Shown here: piece after piece, positions 19,350 through 28,146 of the stretch
Numbering within the stretch: the stretch's first letter is position 1
Layout: the number at the start of each line of letters is the position of its first letter
Assembly: GCA_030068525.1 (NCBI GenBank)
Contig: JASJOS010000015.1
Location: 62,001-126,000, forward strand
Direction of reading: 5' to 3'
From: Xanthocytophaga flava
GTDB taxonomy: Bacteria; Bacteroidota; Bacteroidia; Cytophagales; 172606-1
DNA length: 64,000 bases
The notes under the pieces: generated by a model
What the model was told of the DNA's origin: nothing
Seen by the model: the letters and a program-made list of their open reading frames with translations, nothing else
The model's database searches: none
Program-made: the position numbers and the translations under genes

Positions 19350-20294
19350 ATGGCAAAATCAAATACCTCCAATGCATTGTTTTGGGCTATCATTCTGGTA
19401 GGCATTTTTGTGTTAATTGGTAATTGGAAAGACTTTTTCGGAAAGGGGACTTTCGGAGGTGTTTCTTTCCCTAAGGAAGAGAAGAAATCTACTTCAAAGA
19501 GAAGCTCTAAAGATAAGGATACGCCATCTGAAGAGGAAGAAGATGAAGATAACAATGAGGTTGCTGAGCCAGCAGTCGGAACTGACTTTGAGAAACGTGC
19601 TGATTTTGTGTACCCTACAGGGCAAAAGGTAGAGGTTATAAAGCATTCTGCCTATGCATTAGGATACTCAGAAAAGTATGAACAACCTGCATGGGTTTCC
19701 TATCGCCTTACAAGTAGTATGGTTACTGGTAATAACAAACGGGAAGATAATTTCAGACCTGATCCGGATGTTTCTACTGGGTCAGCTGTTCCTGAGGATT
19801 ATCGTGGGTCTGGATATGATAGAGGGCACTTAGCCCCTGTGGCTGATTTCCGTGCTTCGGCAAAATGGATGGATGAGACATTTTTTATGAGTAATATGAG
19901 CCCTCAGTTGCATGAGTTCAATGCAGGTATATGGGAGAAGCTTGAATCAAAAGCAAGAGGATGGGCCAGACATAATAAAGTTATTTATATTACTTCTGGC
20001 CCTATTTTGAAAAGTGGATTGCCTACAATCGGGCGTTATAATAAAGTGGCCATACCTGAGTATTACTACAAGGTAATATATGATATTCGTGAACCAGAGG
20101 TCAAAGCTATTGGATTTATATTTCGTAATGAAGGAACTAAAAAACCTCTTCAGAGTTTTGCTATGTCTGTGGATGAGGTAGAACGCCGAACAGGTCTTGA
20201 CTTCTTTCCTCAATTACCTGATGAATTAGAAAAAAAGCTGGAAGGTTCATTTAATGCAAGCCAATGGTTTGATAAATCTAAAAAGGACAGATAA
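19350..20294 (+). CDS. DNA/RNA non-specific endonuclease (NucA type), membrane-anchored
   Basis: The 314-residue protein starts with an N-terminal transmembrane anchor (about residues 8-26, FWAIILVGIFVLIG). A charged low-complexity linker rich in K, S, E and D follows. The beta-beta-alpha metal nuclease domain then spans about 90-305. The catalytic DRGH motif is present in YDRGHLAPVADFR, followed by the expected MSNMSPQ and the Mg-ligand Asn region NAGIWEKLE. These enzymes degrade DNA and RNA without sequence preference. The anchor and topology suggest a periplasmic catalytic domain used for nutrient scavenging or defence against foreign DNA. Confidence 0.93.
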   Translation: MAKSNTSNALFWAIILVGIFVLIGNWKDFFGKGTFGGVSFPKEEKKSTSKRSSKDKDTPSEEEEDEDNNEVAEPAVGTDFEKRADFVYPTGQKVEVIKHSAYALGYSEKYEQPAWVSYRLTSSMVTGNNKREDNFRPDPDVSTGSAVPEDYRGSGYDRGHLAPVADFRASAKWMDETFFMSNMSPQLHEFNAGIWEKLESKARGWARHNKVIYITSGPILKSGLPTIGRYNKVAIPEYYYKVIYDIREPEVKAIGFIFRNEGTKKPLQSFAMSVDEVERRTGLDFFPQLPDELEKKLEGSFNASQWFDKSKKDR

Positions 20295-20316
20295 AGTCTA
20301 TGCAGACTTTATCTGT
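20287..20316. terminator. Hairpin between convergent genes
   Basis: A perfect 13-bp stem (ACAGATAAAGTCT with AGACTTTATCTGT) has a 4-nt loop and overlaps the stop codon of the nuclease gene. It lies just before the end of the convergent DUF2911 gene. No strong T-tract follows, so termination efficiency is uncertain. Confidence 0.6.
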
Positions 20317-20320
20317 TGAT

Positions 20321-20848
20321 CTACTGAAGCTTAACAGGTACTATTATATCTGTTTGATCCCAGATAAGATGTATGTCTGCTCCAGTTGATTGTGACTTAA
20401 TCGTGATGGTGAAATTTTCTGTAGTGCTGGGCAGTGTAGCTGTAGGTACAGATACACGTAAGACGTCTTGTTTCTCATCATAATTGGTTCCCCACTGGCC
20501 TGTTTCCTTGTTAAAGATAATAGTCCATTGATTTGGATCAGGAATTGTCCATAAGGTGTAGGTACCCGATGCAAGTGGTTTTCCTGCCACAACAACATCT
20601 GGCTCAAATGTTATGGTTGTCGCTTCATTTGCGCCTGTTCTCCATACCTTTCCATAAGGAACCAGTCCTCCAAAAATCTCTCTTCCTTTCTTTTGTGGTT
20701 GGGAGTAGCTTACCTTAATTTCCAAATCATCTGTTTTAAAGGTTGTTGTGGTTTGTGGACTATGTGACTTAGTCCAGGTTTTAAATCCCCAGAAAGCAAC
20801 TCCCAGCACCAGTATAATAATTCCAAGTAGTATAAAAAGTTTCTTCAT
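20321..20848 (-). CDS. DUF2911 domain protein
   Basis: The 175-residue protein has an N-terminal hydrophobic signal or anchor (residues about 4-23) and a single DUF2911 domain. Conserved features visible are KKGREIFGGLVPYGKVWRTGANE, the PLASGTYTLWTIP turn and WTIIFNK. The family is widespread in Bacteroidota and exported; its biochemical function is unknown. The gene is 46 bp downstream of the TIM-barrel gene on the same strand and could be cotranscribed with it. Confidence 0.88.
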   Translation of the reverse strand: MKKLFILLGIIILVLGVAFWGFKTWTKSHSPQTTTTFKTDDLEIKVSYSQPQKKGREIFGGLVPYGKVWRTGANEATTITFEPDVVVAGKPLASGTYTLWTIPDPNQWTIIFNKETGQWGTNYDEKQDVLRVSVPTATLPSTTENFTITIKSQSTGADIHLIWDQTDIIVPVKLQ

Positions 20849-20894
20849 GTTGAGTTATAGATTAAACGATGAATAGTTTGTCAGAGATAATTGA

Positions 20895-21575
20895 TTAGTA
20901 ATCCTCACCACGACGATATCTTTCCATAATAGGTTTAAATAGTTCACCAGTGGTAGGTGGAGTGTAGGATATAGCATTAGCTCCATACTTGATTACCTCT
21001 ACAATATTTTCGGGTTGTTTGCCACTCGTTGCAAGGATTGAAATATCTTTGCTGATACTTCTGATTTTTTTGACAATATCAACCGTTTTGGCAGCGCCTG
21101 AAACGTTAAAAATATCCACTCCTGCTCTTAGTCTGGCTTCAAAATCTTCATCTTCAGAAACAACAGTAATCACAATTGGTATTTCCAGTGTTTTTTTTAG
21201 CTTTTTGATTAAACTATTGGGGGTAGGTTTATTAAGGACAACTCCCATGGCTCCCTGAAATTCTGCATCCAAAGCTATTTCAACTGCACGTTCTCCTGTT
21301 GTAAGACCGCCTCCTACACCACAAAAAATAGGTTTGTCTGCAGCGAGTATGAGTGCATGTGTAATGATGGGTTGAGGAGTAAACGGATAGACAGAAATAA
21401 CCGCATCTGCATTGCAATTACGGATAATTGCAACATCTGTAGAAAAGACAAAAGATCGCAAAAGCTTTCCGAAAATACGTATTCCTGTACATTGTTCTAT
21501 TTCTTCTGGCAATCGGATTACATTTTTCCGGAGAAAGCCGTTGTATTCGGGCACTTCCTGTTTTTTGGATTTCAC
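20895..21575 (-). CDS. TIM-barrel phosphate-binding protein, often annotated only as 'hydrolase'
   Basis: The 226-residue protein looks like a small TIM barrel. Beta-strand motifs are spaced regularly: DVAIIRNCNADAVISVYPFTP, FCGVGGGLTTG, GAMGVVLNKPTP, IPIVITVVS, DIFNVSGAAKT, ISILATSGK and NAISYTPPTTGELF. The glycine-rich segments near strands 7 and 8 resemble the phosphate-binding sites of ThiG or triose-phosphate-type barrels. From memory of the family, close relatives occur in Firmicutes and Bacteroidota with no assigned reaction. No signal peptide. Function is unknown; the fold call is moderately confident. Confidence 0.7.
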   Translation of the reverse strand: MKSKKQEVPEYNGFLRKNVIRLPEEIEQCTGIRIFGKLLRSFVFSTDVAIIRNCNADAVISVYPFTPQPIITHALILAADKPIFCGVGGGLTTGERAVEIALDAEFQGAMGVVLNKPTPNSLIKKLKKTLEIPIVITVVSEDEDFEARLRAGVDIFNVSGAAKTVDIVKKIRSISKDISILATSGKQPENIVEVIKYGANAISYTPPTTGELFKPIMERYRRGEDY

Positions 21576-22129
21576 AAGTTGTAAAAAAAGGTTTGTATTG
21601 ATGAAGGTTAATTCTTCAATAAGAATACTATACTCTAGTTTTAGAGGTAGTCAAGATGCTTATATATAACTAACTTTTTACATTTTTATTCAAATATAGT
21701 TCAATATAGAGATAACTTTTGCTCTACTGCTTTATGGTATAAAGACAAAGTTAGTTGTTTCTGGTTTATTCTAATGATTTTATGACTCACCAGACTGCCT
21801 TCATTTTTGTTTTAATAAATTATTTTATTTTCTATTCTATTTATCCTCATTTGTACAGAAATTATCCTCATTTGTACAGAAAAATTATGAGCCAGGTCAC
21901 ATTGTCACTTTTCAAGATGAGATATGTTTATACTAAACAGTAGAGAAAAAACGGAAACATAACTAATATTGAAGATCTAAGGTAGTAAGGCACCATAAAT
22001 TTATCTCTTGCCGAACTATAGAATAAAGTAAAGGGAAAAAATAAAAAGTACTATTTGAGCTTCTTATTGTATATGAAAGTTTAAAATAAATCCCTTTTTT
22101 GCAGCGATTTACTATCTCTGGAATTTACT
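21576..22129. other. Intergenic region (554 bp) with a 21-bp tandem duplication
   Basis: This gap lies between the divergent TIM-barrel and GltB2-like genes and is AT-rich. The only structure I see is a tandem pair of the 21-mer beginning TTATCCTCATTTGTACAG at 21841-21861 and 21862-21882. A short frame across it (62 codons from 21755) has no coding character. Confidence 0.6.
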
Positions 22130-23725
22130 ATGCGTAATGAATTTATTGCCTTTTCAATTATCTCTGTAGTTTTGATTGGAGGTGTTGCCTGGTGGTTATG
22201 GCATCCATTAGCTTACACCTATATTGTGTTGCTTCCTGTCATTGGGATAGGTTTCTATGATATGATTCAGACACGTCAGGCTATCAAGCGTAACTTTCCT
22301 ATTTTAGGAAGAGGACGATACATTTTTGAAAGCCTGCGTCCAAAATTGTATCAGTACTTTATCGAGTCAGATACCGATGGAACTCCATTTAGCCGTACTC
22401 ATAGATCTATTGTATACCAAAGAGCTAAAAAAGAATTGGATACAACTCCTTTTGGAACACAATTGAATGTATACGATGAAGGATATGAATGGATGGCTCA
22501 TTCCATTGCTGCATTGGATAAAAAATTACTGAACCATGATCCCAGAGTGCTTGTGGGCGGTCCTGCTTGCAAACAACCGTATTCACTGAGTATATTCAAT
22601 GTTTCTGCCATGAGTTTTGGCTCATTGAGTAAAGCTGCTATCATGGCACTTAATGGTGGGGCAAAGATAGGTGGCTTTGCACACAATACAGGAGAAGGAG
22701 GTATTAGTCCTTATCATATTGAGATGGGAGGAGACTTGATTTACCAGGTAGGAACTGGCTATTTTGGTTGTCGGGCCGACGATGGGAATTTCTCTCCTGA
22801 GCGCTTTAAAGTTTCTGCTGCGTATCCAAATGTGAAAATGATTGAGTTAAAACTTTCACAAGGAGCTAAGCCTGGTCATGGTGGTATATTGCCTGCTGCT
22901 AAAAACACACCTGAAATTGCAGCTATACGGGGTGTAAAGCCACATACTCAGGTAGATTCACCTCCCTATCATCGTGCATTTACTAATCCTCTGGGTTTGT
23001 TGAAGTTAATTCAACAGATGCGGGAATTGTCAGATGGCAAACCTGTTGGATTTAAACTTTGTATAGGCCACAAACATGAATTTGTGGCTATTTGCAAGGC
23101 CATGATCGAAACAGGTATCATACCAGATTTTATTACAGTGGATGGTGGAGAAGGTGGAACGGGGGCTGCGCCACTGGAATTTTCAAACTATGTGGGAATG
23201 CCGTTCAAAGAGGCTTTGGCGTTTGTATATGATACCTTAGTGGGATTTGATTTGAAGAAGCATATTACGATTCTGGCTGCAGGAAAAGTAATCAGTGGAT
23301 TTGATATGGTAAGAGCCATGGCTTTGGGTGCAGATGCCTGTTATAGTGCTCGTGCTATGATGATGGCATTGGGTTGTATTCAGGCTCTGGAATGTAATAA
23401 TAATAAATGTCCTACAGGAGTTGCTACACAAGATCCCGAATTAGTTAAAGGTTTAGTGGTAGAGAATAAACAAGTACGTGTTGCCAACTACCATCAGCTC
23501 ACAGTAGAAAGTTTCGTTGAGTTAATGGCTGCTGCCGGATTAAAGGAGCCTTCGCAGATTACCCGCAGACACTTAAGCCGGAGAGTATTTATGAATCTGG
23601 TAAAGCGGTATGACGAAATTTATCCTTATGTACCAAAAGGGAGCCTTTTAGATATAGATACCTGCCCTCAGGATTATGCAGAACTAATGAGATACACCAA
23701 TACAGATAGTTTTGCCATGCAGTAA
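22130..23725 (+). CDS. FMN-binding glutamate synthase-family protein (GltB2-like)
   Basis: The 531-residue protein has one or two N-terminal transmembrane helices (about 7-50). The central FMN-binding glutamate synthase domain follows. Characteristic motifs include SIFNVSAMSFGSLSKAAI, HNTGEGGISPYH, TVDGGEGGTGAAPLEF and the iron-sulfur-type cluster segment CNNNKCPTGVATQDP. It lacks the glutaminase and C-terminal domains of true glutamate synthase, so it is the stand-alone GltB2-like type. It is likely a membrane-associated FMN oxidoreductase of unknown substrate. Length and motifs are normal for the family. Confidence 0.92.
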   Translation: MRNEFIAFSIISVVLIGGVAWWLWHPLAYTYIVLLPVIGIGFYDMIQTRQAIKRNFPILGRGRYIFESLRPKLYQYFIESDTDGTPFSRTHRSIVYQRAKKELDTTPFGTQLNVYDEGYEWMAHSIAALDKKLLNHDPRVLVGGPACKQPYSLSIFNVSAMSFGSLSKAAIMALNGGAKIGGFAHNTGEGGISPYHIEMGGDLIYQVGTGYFGCRADDGNFSPERFKVSAAYPNVKMIELKLSQGAKPGHGGILPAAKNTPEIAAIRGVKPHTQVDSPPYHRAFTNPLGLLKLIQQMRELSDGKPVGFKLCIGHKHEFVAICKAMIETGIIPDFITVDGGEGGTGAAPLEFSNYVGMPFKEALAFVYDTLVGFDLKKHITILAAGKVISGFDMVRAMALGADACYSARAMMMALGCIQALECNNNKCPTGVATQDPELVKGLVVENKQVRVANYHQLTVESFVELMAAAGLKEPSQITRRHLSRRVFMNLVKRYDEIYPYVPKGSLLDIDTCPQDYAELMRYTNTDSFAMQ

Positions 23726-23809
23726 GTAGGTTGTCACAATTTAGGAAATTCTTCTGTTCTAGAAGAATTCTGATGGCTGTAGCATTTATTTCTAACTCAA
23801 TGTATGTTT

Positions 23810-23850
23810 AAAAGTATTCTATTCGTTAGAAAGTAATAGAATACTTTTTT
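23810..23850 (+). terminator. Intrinsic terminator
   Basis: AAAAGTATTCTATT (23810-23823) pairs perfectly with AATAGAATACTTTT (23835-23848), followed by more T. A smaller hairpin, AATTCTTCT with AGAAGAATT, lies just upstream (23747-23769). Both follow the GltB2-like gene. Confidence 0.85.
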
Positions 23851-23960
23851 ATTTTCGCTAATCTTACTCTGGTTGAGTAAACGAGAGTAATCGGCCAGTT
23901 TTGATATGTATCAGACTAATGCCATTTTTTCAGACTTAGCGATCAAAACTTTTTTACTTT

Positions 23961-25016
23961 ATGCGCACACTGACAAACCTAAACGATCCCATTTTTATAC
24001 CTAAAGACAATTATACTCCATTGGATCGCTTTTTCCTTCGGCTTCTTGCTGATGAGAGAAATCTTCCTTTTGCTTATCTTACTTTAAACATTAGTTTAAC
24101 CTTATTACCTGTTGGTATTTTGCTTTTTATGCCATTTATCACAGGGTGGGTATGGTGGAGTCTCGTAGTTGTTTATTACTATTTTTGCCATATCCGGTAC
24201 AAAGGTCCTTTTGGATTAATGCTGCATTGTGTTAGCCATCGGCCTTTGTTTAAGAAAGAATATAACTGGCTTAATCATTATCTTCCCTGGGTAGTTGCTC
24301 CTTTTTTTGGACAGTCGCCTGAAACGTATTTTAGTCACCATATTGGAATGCACCATTCTGAAAACAATCTGGAAGATGATAAAAGCAGTACGATGTTTTA
24401 TCAGCGGGATAGTCTTCGTAGTTTTCTGAAATACCTGGCCAACTTTTTATTTCTTGGGATATTTGAGCTGGTTGACTATTTCAAACAGAAAAAGCGCCGG
24501 AGTCTGATGCGTAGGGCTATTACAGGAGAGGCTGTGTTTTTTATTTTGTGTATTGGGCTTTGGTTTGTGCGCTGGCAGGCTGTAGTTGTAGTATTTATCA
24601 TCCCTTTTTTGGTGACCCGTATTATCCAAATGATAGGAAACTGGACGCAGCATGCATTTCTAGATGCTGCTGATCCGGGTAATCCCTTTAAAAATAGTGT
24701 AACTTGTATCAATACTAAATACAATAAAAAATGCTGGAATGATGGCTATCATGCCAGTCATCACTTTCGCCCTGCTATGCACTGGACTGAACACCCCACA
24801 TTTTTCCTGAAAAACCTGGATAAATATTCGGTTAATCAAGCTATTGTCTTTGAAAATATTGAATTTCTGGGGATTTTCTCATTGCTGATGAGAAAACGAT
24901 ATGACAAACTGGCAACATACTTTGTAAATGTAAATAATGCATTTTCTTCTGATGATGAAGTAATCGCACTCTTAAAGGAAAGAACACAACGAATACCTCT
25001 TCCTGTCAGTGCATAG
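23961..25016 (+). CDS. Membrane fatty acid desaturase
   Basis: The 351-residue integral membrane protein has the three histidine boxes of the membrane di-iron desaturase/hydroxylase superfamily: HCVSH (89-93), HHIGMHH (126-132) and HASHHF (about 258). Hydrophobic helices flank them (about 42-75 and 165-215). Such enzymes introduce double bonds or hydroxyl groups into acyl chains or related lipids using oxygen. The region between boxes two and three is long (HHSENNLEDD onward), as in fatty acid desaturase family proteins of Bacteroidota. Substrate is not determined by sequence. Confidence 0.9.
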   Translation: MRTLTNLNDPIFIPKDNYTPLDRFFLRLLADERNLPFAYLTLNISLTLLPVGILLFMPFITGWVWWSLVVVYYYFCHIRYKGPFGLMLHCVSHRPLFKKEYNWLNHYLPWVVAPFFGQSPETYFSHHIGMHHSENNLEDDKSSTMFYQRDSLRSFLKYLANFLFLGIFELVDYFKQKKRRSLMRRAITGEAVFFILCIGLWFVRWQAVVVVFIIPFLVTRIIQMIGNWTQHAFLDAADPGNPFKNSVTCINTKYNKKCWNDGYHASHHFRPAMHWTEHPTFFLKNLDKYSVNQAIVFENIEFLGIFSLLMRKRYDKLATYFVNVNNAFSSDDEVIALLKERTQRIPLPVSA

Positions 25017-25040
25017 GAAATCGGATACATTGCTTTTTGA

Positions 25041-25077
25041 AGACTGCATTAAGTGATTAATACAGTCTTTATTTTTT
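25041..25077 (+). terminator. Intrinsic terminator
   Basis: AGACTGCATTAA (25041-25052) pairs with TTAATACAGTCT (25057-25068) with one G-T pair, followed by a T-rich tract. It ends the desaturase gene. Confidence 0.8.
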
Positions 25078-25222
25078 ATTAAGAAGTGGTTTTGTATAAA
25101 TCAACCAGTCTTAAATTGCTGTGCCAACCGGATCTTTTATTGCAGGATTACCAGGGTCTGTCTGGTTTATTTTGTTTGTTCCAAAGAGTCCGACATCTTT
25201 ACCTACTATATAGTAAACAAGA

Positions 25223-25250
25223 AAGGAGAAGCTACTAACCGCTTCTCCTT
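25223..25250 (-). terminator. Intrinsic terminator for the GH3 gene
   Basis: A perfect 10-bp stem (AAGGAGAAGC with GCTTCTCCTT) has an 8-nt loop. On the minus strand it is followed by a T-rich run. It lies 33 bp beyond the GH3 stop codon. Confidence 0.75.
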
Positions 25251-25282
25251 CCATAGTATGACAATAGTTCTGGGACTAAGTA

Positions 25283-26806
25283 TTAAGCTATTTCATTCAC
25301 CATTTCCAGAACCTCTTCAATATATTCACGATTATTGGATAATCTAGGTACTTTGTGTTGACCTCCCAACTTTCCTCTTTTTTTCATCCAGTTGTAGAAT
25401 GTTCCGCTTGGCAGGCTGTGTACAATTGGCATTTGTAATGCCATATCCTGATAACGTTTGGCATCATAATCTGAATTGATGCTACGAAGTGTGTCATCTA
25501 AAATCTTTGTGAATTTTTCCAGATCTTCAGGCTCTTTTTCAAACTCTATAGCCCATTCATGTCCGCCTTTCCCTGTTTCTGTCATATAGACAGGAGCAGC
25601 GGTAAAGTTTCGGATCAGGGCATCCGTTGCTTCACTTGCTTTGGTGATGGCAGCTTCTGCATTTTCAATGATTACTTCTTCCCCAAAAGCATTAATAAAA
25701 TGTTTGACTCGTCCTGTAATGCGTATGCGATACGGATTTACCGTGGTGAACTTGACCGTATCTCCAATCAAATAGCGCCACAGGCCTGCATTGGTAGAAA
25801 TAACCATTGCATAGTTCTTATTTAACTCTACCTGGCTTAGAGTAAGTGCTTTGGGATACGGATTCTCGATTTCTTCCAGTGGAATAAACTCATAGAATAC
25901 CCCATAATCCAGCATAAGCAGCATATCATTCGTGCCTAGCCGATCCTGAATACCAAAAAAACCCTCAGAAGCATTATACAGTTCCAGATAGCTCATGGAT
26001 GGGGAAGGCACCAACTCTTTATTAAATAGATCTCTATATGGATCAAAGGCTACTGCTCCATGCGCGAACAGTTCCAGATTGGGCCATACCTCCAGAATGT
26101 TCTTTTTACCTTTTAACTCCAATATACGACGTATCAGCACAATAGTCCAGGTGGGAACTCCCAAAATACTGGTCACATTCTCATCCATAGTCACCTGAGC
26201 CATTCGTTCAATTTTTTCTTCCCATTCATTCATCAGAGCAATATCAAGTCCTGGGGTACGAATAAACTGAGCCCAGATAGGCAGGTTTTTCATGATAACA
26301 GCTGACACATCTCCATAGAATGATTCAGGATTACGTTCGTTGGTTTGATAACTACCTCCAATAGACAATCCTTTTCCCATAAATACTTTGGTGTCAGGTT
26401 TGTTATTGACAAAGATGGTCATCATATCTTTACCACCTTTAAAGTGGCAGGCTTCCAGTGCTTCCTGAGAAACCGGAATAAACTTACTGCGTGCATTGGT
26501 AGTTCCTGAAGACTTGGCAAACCATGTAATTTCAGAAGGCCATAAAAGATTTTGCTCCCCACGCATCAACCGTTCAATATATGGATACAAATCCTCATAG
26601 GAGGATACTGGTACACGTTGCTGAAAATCTTCGATTGAATGAATAGAATCATAATCATATTTCTGACCCCACTCCGTATCTCGTGCCTGATTTATCAAAT
26701 TGACAAACTGTTCCTGCTGGGTATCATGGGGATACATCATGAAAAGCTCTATCTGACTAATGCGCTTTTTCATGATCCAGGTAAGAATGCTATTGAATAG
26801 TTCCAT
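25283..26806 (-). CDS. GH3 family adenylate-forming enzyme
   Basis: The 507-residue protein is a bacterial GH3 (auxin-responsive promoter family) member, related in fold to acyl-adenylating ligases. Visible motifs are the ATP-binding WFAKSSGTTNARSKFIPVS, the YNASEGFFG segment, and LIGDTVKF ... RITGRVKHFINAFGEE at the domain hinge. Plant members conjugate amino acids to jasmonate or auxin; bacterial substrates are largely unknown. The gene is monocistronic here, with its own terminator and a 251-bp gap behind it. Start at ATG 26806 gives the normal family length. Confidence 0.92.
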   Translation of the reverse strand: MELFNSILTWIMKKRISQIELFMMYPHDTQQEQFVNLINQARDTEWGQKYDYDSIHSIEDFQQRVPVSSYEDLYPYIERLMRGEQNLLWPSEITWFAKSSGTTNARSKFIPVSQEALEACHFKGGKDMMTIFVNNKPDTKVFMGKGLSIGGSYQTNERNPESFYGDVSAVIMKNLPIWAQFIRTPGLDIALMNEWEEKIERMAQVTMDENVTSILGVPTWTIVLIRRILELKGKKNILEVWPNLELFAHGAVAFDPYRDLFNKELVPSPSMSYLELYNASEGFFGIQDRLGTNDMLLMLDYGVFYEFIPLEEIENPYPKALTLSQVELNKNYAMVISTNAGLWRYLIGDTVKFTTVNPYRIRITGRVKHFINAFGEEVIIENAEAAITKASEATDALIRNFTAAPVYMTETGKGGHEWAIEFEKEPEDLEKFTKILDDTLRSINSDYDAKRYQDMALQMPIVHSLPSGTFYNWMKKRGKLGGQHKVPRLSNNREYIEEVLEMVNEIA

Positions 26807-26985
26807 GGGTTGTAATGATTTACTTGCTTTAAAGAGGCGAATACTAGTGTTGTTCTGTGTCTGTTACTTCCTGAATAGAAATAAAGAAACTTACCAAAGT
26901 ACTAAAAAAATATTCTATTTCCCAAACCGATCTATATTGGATGATTTGTATAGGAAAACGGATGAAAGACTGCGTTTTTACAAAG

Positions 26986-27028
26986 AAAATGGATTTCAAA
27001 GGCACAAAATAGCTTTGAAATCCATTTT
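26986..27028 (-). terminator. Intrinsic terminator of the pirin/OsmC/GNAT operon
   Basis: A perfect 16-bp stem pairs 26986-27001 (AAAATGGATTTCAAAG) with 27013-27028. The flanks are A and T runs, so it works in the minus direction. It closes the four-gene minus-strand operon. Confidence 0.85.
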
Positions 27029-27057
27029 ACTAACTATAAATGATAGACATTTATTAT

Positions 27058-27357
27058 TTAGGCTGTTTGTTTATTCCATATGTCAGCATACTCTTCCGGA
27101 TGTCTTTTGAATTGTGCATGCACATATGGGCACAAAGGAATCACTTGCAGGTTATTATCACGAACGTAGGTTACCATTGTATCAAGAAGTTGCTTGGCAT
27201 ACCCTTTGCCTGATTCTTCCGGATCTACTTCTGTATGATAAACCGTAAGATTTGTTCCGGAAATGCTAATGACCATTTCTCCGATTTTTTTGCCCTCATC
27301 ATATAAGTTAAATGATCCGTGTTTGCGCTCGTTTAGTTCTAACTTTATTTCTGCCAT
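27058..27357 (-). CDS. Small GNAT-like N-acetyltransferase (paralogue 1)
   Basis: The 99-residue protein belongs to the short GNAT-like (acetyltransf_CG/YjdJ) type. It has a beta-sheet start, the acetyl-CoA-binding VDPEESGKGYAKQLLDTMVTY, and IPLCPYVHAQFKRHPEE, whose Cys is a conserved family feature. It is the last gene of an operon with a second paralogue, OsmC and pirin. Substrate unknown. The next gene upstream is 40 bp away and clearly homologous, indicating tandem duplication. Confidence 0.88.
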   Translation of the reverse strand: MAEIKLELNERKHGSFNLYDEGKKIGEMVISISGTNLTVYHTEVDPEESGKGYAKQLLDTMVTYVRDNNLQVIPLCPYVHAQFKRHPEEYADIWNKQTA

Positions 27358-27396
27358 AGTGTATAGATTTTGTGGTGTGTTACAATTAAAAGGTTG

Positions 27397-27699
27397 TTAT
27401 TGTTTATGATAACCCGGATCGAGCTGTTGCTGATACTCCGGATGCTTCTTGATAAACTCTGCTACAAATGGACAATAGACCATCACAGGCTTATGATGCT
27501 TCTGGGAATACGCAAATGCGCCTTTGACCAATGCACTGGCAATACCTTTTCCTTCCAATGCCTTAGGGACTGTTGTATGCATAAAGGCAATGCTATCCTT
27601 ATAGAAACGATACAACATAGAGGCTATCTCGCCATCTGCTTCTATTTCAAACTGCATGTTTGTTTCGTTATTTCGAATAGAATAGGCTGTGTCAGACAT
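27397..27699 (-). CDS. Small GNAT-like N-acetyltransferase (paralogue 2)
   Basis: The 100-residue protein shares the layout of its neighbour: an N-terminal beta sheet, the CoA-binding segment VPKALEGKGIASALVKGAF, then MVYCPFVAEFIKKHPEY with the conserved CPFV motif. Sequence identity with paralogue 1 is moderate, so the duplication is not recent. It lies 12 bp downstream of the OsmC gene and is probably cotranscribed. Confidence 0.88.
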   Translation of the reverse strand: MSDTAYSIRNNETNMQFEIEADGEIASMLYRFYKDSIAFMHTTVPKALEGKGIASALVKGAFAYSQKHHKPVMVYCPFVAEFIKKHPEYQQQLDPGYHKQ

Positions 27700-27711
27700 A
27701 GTGAGACTGGG

Positions 27712-28122
27712 TTAAATACTGTTATCCTCTTCCAGTACAGTATGAATATGAATAGGATGTGTTAATATTTTGTGAATAGAACAACGGTCTCCTATCTCCA
27801 GCAACCGTTGCTTTTGTTCGTCTGTCAGGTTACCTGTCAGACGGATACTACTTTGCATAGAGGAGGTATTTAACTGAGTGTCACGTAACAGCGTTACCTG
27901 CACATCTGCATGTTCCAATGGCCATTGTTTACGATCTGCATACATGCGGAGGGTAATGGTTATACAGGCAGCCAGAGAGGCACATAACAACTCACCTGGA
28001 GAAAATCCTGTGTTCATACCACCCACATCCAGTGGCTCGTCGGCCATGATCTGGTTGTTGCTGCCAGACTGAATGGTGGTTGAGAAATGATCTTTTCTGA
28101 TCTGTGCTTTGACAATATTCAT
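27712..28122 (-). CDS. OsmC-family peroxiredoxin-like protein
   Basis: The 136-residue protein matches OsmC/Ohr-type proteins, thiol peroxidases that reduce organic hydroperoxides. Both redox cysteines are in context: FSPGELLCASLAACITIT (about residue 48 and following) and GDRCSIHKIL near the C-terminus. No signal peptide. It sits in an operon between pirin and two small GNAT proteins, a grouping that suggests an oxidative or xenobiotic stress response. Confidence 0.92.
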   Translation of the reverse strand: MNIVKAQIRKDHFSTTIQSGSNNQIMADEPLDVGGMNTGFSPGELLCASLAACITITLRMYADRKQWPLEHADVQVTLLRDTQLNTSSMQSSIRLTGNLTDEQKQRLLEIGDRCSIHKILTHPIHIHTVLEEDNSI

Positions 28123-28146
28123 CAGCAGTGGGTAAATAAATGAAAA

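Noticed and set aside
21755-21943. 62-codon frame spanning the 21-bp tandem repeat
   Set aside because: Its repeated peptide (YPHLYRNYPHLYRK) derives from the DNA repeat; no coding signals or homology pattern.
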